Shown here one piece after another: positions 50,845-57,736 of a stretch of 64,000 nt of DNA (its first letter is position 1; each line of letters starts with the position of its first letter). Origin of the DNA: Candidatus Aalborgicola danicus (lineage in GTDB: Bacteria > Pseudomonadota > Gammaproteobacteria > Burkholderiales > Burkholderiaceae_C); assembly GCA_016703945.1 (NCBI GenBank), contig JADJBC010000041.1:62001-126000 (forward strand). The letters run 5' to 3'. The position numbers and the translations under genes were made by a program. The notes under the pieces were generated by a model. It was given only the letters and a program-made list of their open reading frames with translations, was not told the DNA's origin and searched no databases.

Positions 50845-52410
50845 TCACTGGGGCCAGATCTTGCCCAGGTTTTTGAACGCCCCCGTCGTGGTGCGATAAC
50901 CCATGTAAATTTCGAGACCGTAGTACTTCATGGCGTCTTTAGGCAACCCCGTTTCGAACGAAATAGTGTGCTTGGCGGCCAATGACGTGAAGCTGGTGTA
51001 GCGGTACAAATCCGCATTGGGCAAAAGCAGCAATTGCCAGGCGGGTCGGGTATTGAAAAACCAGGTGTCGGTGGTAACAAAAAAGGCCGACGCGGGAAGT
51101 CTTGCGGCGATCCAGACATTGGCTGCACTGCCCAAATCAGACACGTCAGGCGCCCAGTCAAAGCTCAGGACCAGAGAGTCCGGTGTGCCAGACTCCACTA
51201 CTTGCATGGGCGCAATCAGACTCAACGGCGCACTGACCGTTCCGCACTGAATGGTCAACACCAGCGTGTCCGATATCGCAGCGGATGAAGCCACATTGGA
51301 AATGACGCCTTCGGGCGTGATCTGGAGTTGAGACGAACTGGTTCCAAAACTGTTCAGAGCCGTGCACTGCGGCAACGAAGCGTTACTTGGCAAGGGAAAA
51401 ATCGAGACCGTATTGGTACTGCCCTTGAGCAAGCTGGACGCGCTAAAGGAAATGCCGGTCAGCGCGACGAACGTGGGTTCAACCCGCAAGGTGGCACTCG
51501 CCGTTCCGCATTGAATGGTGACAGTCTGTGATGACGTGATGCTGTAAGAGCCCGCTGCCAGCGAAATGACACCGTTGTGGATGTTGACCAAGTTCGAAAC
51601 ACCGCTGCCATACACCGGCGTGCAGCTGGATGTTGACGCAGCGCTGGGTGATGGGGTAATGGTGATGGTGTTGTTGCTTCCCTTGACCAGCGAATTGCCG
51701 CTGAGCGCGATGGACGTCAACGGAATGGGGCCCGCGCAGGTGTGAACCACATCCTCGGCGGGATTGCCCAAGGCGTCAAATTGCGCGTCGGCAAACCACG
51801 ACCGGTAACAACTCTCATCCACCGTGACGGAGGAATTGAGTTCAAAGATACGACTGCCCGGCACCTGCAGGGCGTTGATATAAAGCCAGCCTCCGGTTGT
51901 GGTCAGAATGGTTTGTGTCAACTCACTGGAACGGCCGGACAACCGGATAGCGCCAGCGCTGGCCGGGGCGGAAAATGGCAGCTCCAGATTGGTATTGCTG
52001 GTCAATCGCTGCACGATTTTTGTGATGTCGACCGCCGCCGCATTCTCTGGCGTTACATTCGCAGCGGTCCCGGTCGGGGGGCTACCAAAACGCATCAGCA
52101 CCTTCGATTCTGGCGCCGAGGCTAACGTATACATGGTCATCTGCAGAGTTTTGGTTCCCGGGGGAATGAAAACACGCCACTGCAACGCGAACGTTTCTCC
52201 AACGACGGACGGCAGGGTCACTTCCCCATCCGAAATTGCCAACAACTCCGAGGTGGGTGCAAATTTAGTTTTGAAGGCGCTGCTCCCGCGTTGGACCAAT
52301 GCGCTGTAGTTGGATGCATAGGCGATGCCCGACACCGACACCATCACCAGCCCCATAATCCCAGCCAGAATGGATCGTGCGACCCTGGTTGCATTCCAAT
52401 TCATATCCAT
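50845..52410 (-). CDS. Secreted protein with two Ig-like (BIG2-type) repeats
   Basis: 521 residues, no close family recognised. A signal peptide (about 12-33, SILAGIMGLVMVSVSGIAYA) is followed by an N-terminal beta-rich domain (about 35-225) and two tandem Ig-like repeats. They begin LTSIALSGNSLVKGSNNTIT (about 228) and LTGISFSASSLLKGSTNTVS (about 317) and each ends near TIQCGTxSAxL. Conserved cysteine pairs in each repeat suggest disulphides. A C-terminal domain of about 130 residues (SFDWAPDVSDLGSAANVWIAAR) is aromatic-rich. Probably a cell-surface or extracellular protein. It stands alone on the minus strand. Confidence 0.75.
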   Translation of the reverse strand: MDMNWNATRVARSILAGIMGLVMVSVSGIAYASNYSALVQRGSSAFKTKFAPTSELLAISDGEVTLPSVVGETFALQWRVFIPPGTKTLQMTMYTLASAPESKVLMRFGSPPTGTAANVTPENAAAVDITKIVQRLTSNTNLELPFSAPASAGAIRLSGRSSELTQTILTTTGGWLYINALQVPGSRIFELNSSVTVDESCYRSWFADAQFDALGNPAEDVVHTCAGPIPLTSIALSGNSLVKGSNNTITITPSPSAASTSSCTPVYGSGVSNLVNIHNGVISLAAGSYSITSSQTVTIQCGTASATLRVEPTFVALTGISFSASSLLKGSTNTVSIFPLPSNASLPQCTALNSFGTSSSQLQITPEGVISNVASSAAISDTLVLTIQCGTVSAPLSLIAPMQVVESGTPDSLVLSFDWAPDVSDLGSAANVWIAARLPASAFFVTTDTWFFNTRPAWQLLLLPNADLYRYTSFTSLAAKHTISFETGLPKDAMKYYGLEIYMGYRTTTGAFKNLGKIWPQ

Positions 52411-52788
52411 CTTCGAACCTCATTTCAAGAAGAAATCAGCAGCACAAAAAACACTTCACTCAGTGGGAACACTCCCACCTGGGCATTGTGAATCTTTCGA
52501 TCCGTTTTGCCTCGTGGGGTTTGGCCTCCAGCGTGACGGCCATCACGTGAGCCCTCAGGCAAACACGTTAAACCGCGCTGAGAGTTGCTGCGGTCCCATG
52601 AACTTGCTGGCTGGCACAGGTTCTTGCGCCATGTTGAAATCAAACGACTGAGCCTTTGGAGTTCAGAAACGTCGCTGAACTCGCGCATGGCCGACACAGC
52701 AAGCGCCACAACCAGGGATTGCTTCAAGCGTCCAACGCGAAAAAAAACCATGGAAGGGGTATTTCCTGCCCAAACCGTCAACGGCGCA
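52411..52788. other. Non-coding 378-nt region
   Basis: No convincing gene. It must contain the promoter of the secreted-protein gene. A small hairpin GTGGGA-ACAC-TCCCAC occurs at 52463-52478. A 118-codon open frame on the minus strand (52425-52781) has no recognisable features and is not called. Confidence 0.5.
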
Positions 52789-53991
52789 CTACGAACGCAG
52801 GTTCTGCTTTTCCAGCGCGGGTTGGTGCCATGCCAACAGCGCCCCTAGCCACAAGGCCAGCGCCGAATACACCAAGCCCCGCGCCAGCCCGCCGGGGCCA
52901 TCAGCGATCCAGCCAACCAGGGTCGGCCCGGCGATCTGGCCCGCAGCAAAAACAGTCGTGAAGGCGCTGATGCCGCTGGCCCAGGCGGTCGGAGGCAAGT
53001 TGTGTCGAACCAAGGCCGTGGTCGACGCCACGACCGACAGAAACACCCCCCCAAACAGCAAACCCGAAGCCAGGATCACCGGCCACGATTGGGTCAAGGC
53101 GGGCAAAATCGTCGCCAGGCCCAGCAAACCATTGAGTAACGCCAGGGCCTGACCCGTCTTGTGCCGGTCCAGCAGCCCAGCCCAGACCCGTGACGACGCC
53201 ATCACCGCCAAGCCCAGCAGACCGTAGAACACCGTCACGGCCAATGAACTACTTCCTTGGGAGCGCAGCAGGGCCACAACAAAGGTCATGTAACCGATGT
53301 AGCCCATGCCAAACAGGGTGTAGCCCGCCAGGGCAAAGCCAAACTGTCGCCAGCGAAAGCGCACTAGGCCAGCACCCATACCCTGCCCCGGCGCGAGCGG
53401 TTGGGCCATGGCCCGGGCTGGCCACAGCAGTGCAGCGCTGCCAACCAGACACACCAGGGCCAGTAACCACCAGGCCCAGCGCCAGCCGTGGGCTTGACCC
53501 GCAGCCTGCTCCAGCACCCAGGGCACCGCGATGGCCGACAGCACTATGCCGACACCGGTCCCACTGTAATAAAGACCAATCAGAAACCCACTGCGCTCAG
53601 GCGCACGCACTCCCATTTGCGCGGCCAGCAAACCACCAGAGATAAACACAAAAGCGCTTGCAACACCTGCCAGCATGCGTTGTGCCAACAAAGGTTCGGT
53701 GGCCGTGAAGAATCCACTCAAGCCCATAAACACACTGGCCAAAAGGGCGCCACCCCACAACACGGTGCTGGCACCCAGCCTCCTGAGAAGCCAGGGCGTT
53801 GCCAATGCACCCAGAAAGTAGCCCATCGCGTTGGCAGTATTCATGGCACCGGCCAGTGTGTAGCTCCAGCCCAGGTCGGCGCGCATGGCTGGCAGCAACA
53901 GGCCATAGGCAAAACGGGTAATGCCCAGTGAAACGGCTGCGCCCAACGACAGTGTCAAAGCCAGCGCCCACAGGTTTCGAACAGAAGTCAC
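52789..53991 (-). CDS. MFS transporter, YbfB/YjiJ-like
   Basis: A 400-residue, 12-helix major facilitator. The first helices read SVRNLWALALTLSLGAAVSLGITRFAYGLLLPAMRADLGWSYTLAG, typical of the YbfB/YjiJ group, with GSAGxxxG-like packing motifs through the protein. Start GTG 53991 is provisional (TTG 53997 is possible); longer upstream frames are unlikely because they run through the divergent promoter. The substrate is unknown. It is divergent from the ABC solute-binding protein gene. Confidence 0.82.
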   Translation of the reverse strand: MTSVRNLWALALTLSLGAAVSLGITRFAYGLLLPAMRADLGWSYTLAGAMNTANAMGYFLGALATPWLLRRLGASTVLWGGALLASVFMGLSGFFTATEPLLAQRMLAGVASAFVFISGGLLAAQMGVRAPERSGFLIGLYYSGTGVGIVLSAIAVPWVLEQAAGQAHGWRWAWWLLALVCLVGSAALLWPARAMAQPLAPGQGMGAGLVRFRWRQFGFALAGYTLFGMGYIGYMTFVVALLRSQGSSSLAVTVFYGLLGLAVMASSRVWAGLLDRHKTGQALALLNGLLGLATILPALTQSWPVILASGLLFGGVFLSVVASTTALVRHNLPPTAWASGISAFTTVFAAGQIAGPTLVGWIADGPGGLARGLVYSALALWLGALLAWHQPALEKQNLRS

Positions 53992-54187
53992 TAACAAGTT
54001 GCCCAAGAGTTTGAAGTGTTTGCATTCTGCGGTATCCGCTGGCGATCGACGGACTACCCGCCAATTTCGGCAACAGGCTTGGGAACTGACGTTTGACTGA
54101 CAACTGCCGTTTACTTGGGGTAAACCAGCCCGCATACGATGCCCTATCGTGCCTAAACTTCGCGTCAACCACAACCAGGAGACCATG

Positions 54188-55390
54188 ATGCGTAGACCCG
54201 CTCGTTGGATGACCCGCTTGCTGGGCACAGTGATCCTGTGCACCAGCCTGTGCGCAATTGCACAACCCACCCCGCCTCTGAAAGTTGGCGTGATTGGTCC
54301 TTTCACAGGACCATCCTCTGACTTTGGTGTCCTGATGCTGCAAGGGGTGCAATTGGCGGCGGAACAGGTGAACGAGGTGGGCGGTTACCTGGGACGCAAA
54401 ATTGAACTGGTGATCAAGGATGACGAGGGCAAGCCCGACGCTGGCCTCAAGGGATCACAAGAATTGGTGGCAGAAGGCGTCACCGTGACGATAGGGTTTT
54501 GCAATACCGGCGTCGCGCAAAAATCCCTTGAGGTGTTCCAGAACGCCAAACTGCCGCTCATCATTCCCTGCGCGACCGGGTCACCGCTGACCACCAAATA
54601 TGCAGCGCCCGAAAGCTACATCTTTCGCACGTCGGCGCGGGACGCAATTCAGGCCCCATTTGTAGTGGATGAAATCCTGCTGCGTGGCTGGACCAAGGTC
54701 GCCATTTTTGCCGACACCACTGGGTATGGCGACGCCGGTTTGCAGGACGTGGAGCTGGCTCTGGCGAAAAAGAATCTGAAAGCGGTGCATGTCGCCCGAT
54801 TTCCGCTGGGCGTAAAGGACCTGCGTGACGAACTGAAGGCTGCGCGTGACGCGGGTGCCGATGTGGTCTTTAGCTACACCGTTGGCCAGGAAAACGCGGT
54901 GATCGCCAACGGGCGCAAGGACCTCAAATGGAACGTTCCACAAGTGGGTGCCTGGCCGCTGTCCTTTCCCTTCTTTATCAACGGTGCCAAGGACGCGGCC
55001 GAAGGCGCCATGATGGCCCAAACGTTTATCGCCGAGCCCAGCAACGAGCGCCGGGCCTCGTTCCTGTCGGCCTACAAACGCAAGTTTGACAAACCCATGG
55101 CGGTGCCCATGGCGGCAGCACAGGGTTACGACAGCGTTTACCTCTTGACGTTTGCATTGCTGGGTATCCGTGGCGGCAACCTCAACGGGCCCACGTTGAA
55201 GGCGGCGCTGGAGAACATCACGCGCATTTATTATGGTGTGGTGGCCACGTACGAACGCCCCTTCAGTCTCAACGACAAGGATGCAATAACCCAAAACATG
55301 TTAGTGATGGGCAAGGTTGCCAACGGCCGTGTCACCTTCGCCCGCCCTGAGGACGCTAAACGAAGTCTGGTTGTAAAACGCAAATCCTGA
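54188..55390 (+). CDS. ABC transporter substrate-binding protein, LivJ/LivK family
   Basis: A 400-residue periplasmic receptor with signal peptide (about 8-30, WMTRLLGTVILCTSLCAIAQ) and type I binding-protein fold (Peripla_BP_6): LKVGVIGPFTGPSSDFGVLMLQGVQLAAEQVNEVGG, then IIPCATGSPLTTKY and a VAIFADTTGYGDAGL segment. ATG 54188 has AGGAG at 6 nt; ATG 54185 is adjacent. No permease or ATPase genes accompany it, so it is an orphan receptor that may use a distant Liv transporter. The ligand is probably an amino acid or aromatic acid. Confidence 0.9.
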   Translation: MRRPARWMTRLLGTVILCTSLCAIAQPTPPLKVGVIGPFTGPSSDFGVLMLQGVQLAAEQVNEVGGYLGRKIELVIKDDEGKPDAGLKGSQELVAEGVTVTIGFCNTGVAQKSLEVFQNAKLPLIIPCATGSPLTTKYAAPESYIFRTSARDAIQAPFVVDEILLRGWTKVAIFADTTGYGDAGLQDVELALAKKNLKAVHVARFPLGVKDLRDELKAARDAGADVVFSYTVGQENAVIANGRKDLKWNVPQVGAWPLSFPFFINGAKDAAEGAMMAQTFIAEPSNERRASFLSAYKRKFDKPMAVPMAAAQGYDSVYLLTFALLGIRGGNLNGPTLKAALENITRIYYGVVATYERPFSLNDKDAITQNMLVMGKVANGRVTFARPEDAKRSLVVKRKS

Positions 55391-55408
55391 ACCGCTGCTG
55401 GCGTGCAG

Positions 55409-56005
55409 TCAAGTGAGGCTGTCCGTTTCACCCAGCCCAACCGGCACGCGGGCGCGTAACACGATGCGGGTGAACAGCCGGTCGTAGGCCGAGTTGGGTG
55501 GGTATTTGCCCCCCAATGGGTCCATGTTTTGCCGGAAGGCAGCGTCCAACTGTTTCCAGTCGGCTTCGGAAAGACATTTTTCCGCCTCAGGCAGGATCAG
55601 TGTCTCTTCCAGATGCATGTGCGCCTGGTAGAAGTCCAGGTAACGCAGGCCGGCCGTCACGAAAGCCTGCATGCGCGAATCTCCCAATAGCTCCCAGGCC
55701 AGCAGCAAGTGTTGCAACTCCCGCACGGCCTTCTCGCCCTGTTCGTGGTCGCTATTCAACTGTGCGATGGCAGCCTGCAGTCCAGGGGCCGCTTCCAAAA
55801 CACGCGGAAACAGCAAGGTCGACTCCTTGGTGTGGTGCAGCCGTTCGGGAAATTCATCGATGTAGAACAGCATGGCCCGCAGGCAGTCAAAAAAGCGCTG
55901 CGGGCTGTCGGCTGGGCCGCATTTGATGAGCATGCGCATGGACTTGAGCATGGCGCCCAGAGAGGCATGCTCATCGCGGATGATTTGCAGGCTGGTGTGC
56001 TTCAT
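55409..56005 (-). CDS. Hemerythrin-domain protein
   Basis: A 198-residue HHE-type protein with histidine and acidic iron ligands spread over four helices (RDEHASL, RLHHTKEST, NSDHEQGEK and AHMHLEETL). It would bind a di-iron centre for O2 or NO sensing or storage. ATG 56005 is the conserved MKHTSLQIIRDEHASL start. A candidate FNR/ANR site lies upstream. It is convergent with the solute-binding protein gene (18 nt gap). Confidence 0.85.
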   Translation of the reverse strand: MKHTSLQIIRDEHASLGAMLKSMRMLIKCGPADSPQRFFDCLRAMLFYIDEFPERLHHTKESTLLFPRVLEAAPGLQAAIAQLNSDHEQGEKAVRELQHLLLAWELLGDSRMQAFVTAGLRYLDFYQAHMHLEETLILPEAEKCLSEADWKQLDAAFRQNMDPLGGKYPPNSAYDRLFTRIVLRARVPVGLGETDSLT

Positions 56006-56080
56006 GGTTGTCTCCGGCGGGCTCCATGCTTGAATGCAAACAAGCAGCGCCCAGAATGACGCCAACGCGTGACTTCGGGG

Positions 56081-56094
56081 CTGACACAAATCAA
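56081..56094 (-). promoter_or_regulatory. Candidate FNR/ANR-type site upstream of the hemerythrin gene
   Basis: CTGACACAAATCAA resembles TTGAC/T-N4-ATCAA, 76-89 nt upstream of ATG 56005. An overlapping perfect palindrome ACAAATCAATTTGT-type sequence extends to 56099. Oxygen control of an O2-binding protein would make sense, but this is pattern matching only. Confidence 0.35.
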
Positions 56095-56217
56095 TTTGTC
56101 CGCAAGTAATGCCAATTCAACGCCGCGACACCAGCTTCGAGCAGTCGGGAATGCGACGGGACCCAGTGAATCTGATACGCTTTCAACCAGTCCCACATTT
56201 TTTATGAAAGGTGTCCC

Positions 56218-56538
56218 ATGTCCGAATCTGTCAGCTCCAACCTCAGCGCCCAGGAAAAACTGGTGGTCGATATCCGTGCCGTGATCGCGGATGCCGAAGA
56301 AATTTTGCGTGCCACTGCCGACCAGACTGGCGAAAAGATCGCCGCGCTGCGCCAGCGCATTCAGGAACGTCTGCTGGACGCCCGCATTCGTCTGGACGCC
56401 GCCGAAGCCGTGTTGATTGACAAGACCCGCGCAGCAGCCCGTGCCACCGACGACTACGTACACGCCAACCCCTGGCAAGCGGTCGGCATCGGTGCCGGAA
56501 TCGGCTTTTTGCTGGGCCTGGCCCTGGGCCGTCGCTAG
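56218..56538 (+). CDS. ElaB/YqjD/DUF883-family membrane-anchored protein
   Basis: 106 residues: a long amphipathic helix (EKLVVDIRAVIADAEEILRATADQTGEKIAALRQRIQERLLDARIRLDAAE) ends in a single C-terminal membrane helix (AVGIGAGIGFLLGLALGRR). ElaB/YqjD proteins associate with ribosomes at the inner membrane in stationary phase. It starts the yqjD-yqjE-yqjK-like operon. ATG 56218 follows AAGGTGTCCC, giving a moderate ribosome-binding site. Confidence 0.9.
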   Translation: MSESVSSNLSAQEKLVVDIRAVIADAEEILRATADQTGEKIAALRQRIQERLLDARIRLDAAEAVLIDKTRAAARATDDYVHANPWQAVGIGAGIGFLLGLALGRR

Positions 56539-56555
56539 TTCGGCGATCACGACCA

Positions 56556-56960
56556 GTGGACGAACCACACGGCGAGTCCGGCGCCTGGGGCGCCGCCAAA
56601 GCCAAGGCCAGCAGCCTGCTGGCCATTGGCTACACACGCCTGCAGTTGTTGGGCAATGAACTGGAGGTGGGGCGCATCAGTGCCATGCGCCAGTTGATGT
56701 TGGCGCTGGCCCTGGTCTTTTGTGTGGGCGTCGGCGTGCTGCTGACGGTAGGCGCCCTGGTGTTGTTGTTCTGGGAACAGCGCTTGGCGGTTGTCAGCGT
56801 GGCAGCCGCTTTGTTCTGGGTTTTGTCGGCCTTTTTTGTTCTCCGGTTGCGCCAGGCTGACAAAAAGACGGAACCGTTGTTCAGCGCCAGCCTGGCCGAA
56901 TTGCAGGAAGACCTGCGCCAGCTCAAAGCTGCTTCTGGCCATGGACCCTCGCCTGATTGA
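56556..56960 (+). CDS. YqjE-like phage holin-superfamily membrane protein
   Basis: 134 residues with two membrane helices (about 45-68 and 75-97) typical of the YqjE/Holin III superfamily, flanked by charged cytosolic ends. Start is GTG at 56556, 17 nt after the yqjD-like stop. The name holin describes fold only; there is no phage context. Its end overlaps the yqjK-like gene by 20 nt. Confidence 0.82.
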   Translation: MDEPHGESGAWGAAKAKASSLLAIGYTRLQLLGNELEVGRISAMRQLMLALALVFCVGVGVLLTVGALVLLFWEQRLAVVSVAAALFWVLSAFFVLRLRQADKKTEPLFSASLAELQEDLRQLKAASGHGPSPD

Positions 56961-57255
56961 GCTGTATGTGCAGCGCGGCAGACTGCGCGAGCGCATTGGC
57001 AGCCAGCGCAGCCAGGTGGCACGTGATTTGGCCCCGTTGGGTCGCGCGCTGGCCGGCGTCGACCGTGCAAGGGCAGGGTGGCACCAAGCGAAACGCTGGA
57101 TTGTGGCCCATCCGGTCGCTGTTACCGCCGGCATGGTTGCACTGCTGGTGTGGCAACCCCGGCGGGTGTTTCGCGCCGTGAGGTGGGGCTATGTTTCCTG
57201 GCACCAATGGGCGCGTGTGCGCCAGTGGTTATCGGACGGAATCAAGACCCTTTGA
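56941..57255 (+). CDS. YqjK-like protein
   Basis: 104 residues: a basic, arginine-rich helical N-terminus (MDPRLIELYVQRGRLRERIG), a single hydrophobic stretch (about 57-70, HPVAVTAGMVALLVW) and a basic C-terminus. Matches YqjK in size, position and composition. It completes a yqjD-E-K operon as in enterobacteria. Confidence 0.75.
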   Translation: MDPRLIELYVQRGRLRERIGSQRSQVARDLAPLGRALAGVDRARAGWHQAKRWIVAHPVAVTAGMVALLVWQPRRVFRAVRWGYVSWHQWARVRQWLSDGIKTL

Positions 57256-57278
57256 TCGGTCTGCCGGATAATCAAGCC

Positions 57279-57668
57279 ATGGTACCGACCGACCCCACCC
57301 AGCCAACCACTGAAAGCACTTCGGCCGCTGCACCGGGGGGCTTTGATCCCAACCAGACGATTTCCTACCAGTCGATGCCACGTGCCAAGCGGGCACCCAA
57401 ATGGGTCCATTCGTTCCTGGCCAGCAACAGCCGGGAGAAGAACCGCCTGCGCAATGAGCTGGGCAAAATCAAGGGCGCCGTGCCTCTGTTGATGAAGACC
57501 AGAAACGGTGGCCGCTGGACGGCCCAAGACCGTACAGACCTGCAGCACATCGTGCGGGCCGCGTCGGCGGTGAGCCCCTACCTGTTCATCTGGGCGCTAC
57601 CGGGTTCCGTGTTGTTGTTGCCATTTTTAGCGTGGCATCTGGATGCCCGGCGCAAAAAAAGCCAGTGA
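57279..57668 (+). CDS. LETM1-like small membrane protein
   Basis: 129 residues. Disordered N-terminus (PTDPTQPTTESTSAAAPGG), then a basic helical region and RWTAQDRTDLQHIVRAASAVSPYLFIWALPGSVLLLPFLAWHLDARR. The latter resembles the ribosome-binding/LETM1-like segment found in some short bacterial proteins, ending in one membrane helix. It follows the yqjK-like gene by 23 nt. The LETM1 relation is tentative; otherwise hypothetical. Confidence 0.6.
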   Translation: MVPTDPTQPTTESTSAAAPGGFDPNQTISYQSMPRAKRAPKWVHSFLASNSREKNRLRNELGKIKGAVPLLMKTRNGGRWTAQDRTDLQHIVRAASAVSPYLFIWALPGSVLLLPFLAWHLDARRKKSQ

Positions 57669-57736
57669 CTACGGCAACGTCCCGCTCGCGTGCCGGACCG
57701 TACGGTGGGGCAAGGCCCCCGCCTGAAAGCCAAGTT

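Noticed and set aside
52425..52781. 118-codon frame between the secreted protein and MFS genes
   Set aside because: No signal, domain or ribosome-binding site recognised and composition unlike neighbouring proteins; more likely promoter and leader sequence.
56556..56960. Phage holin or prophage remnant
   Set aside because: The holin-superfamily fold is shared by cellular YqjE; its neighbours are yqjD- and yqjK-like genes and no phage gene is present.
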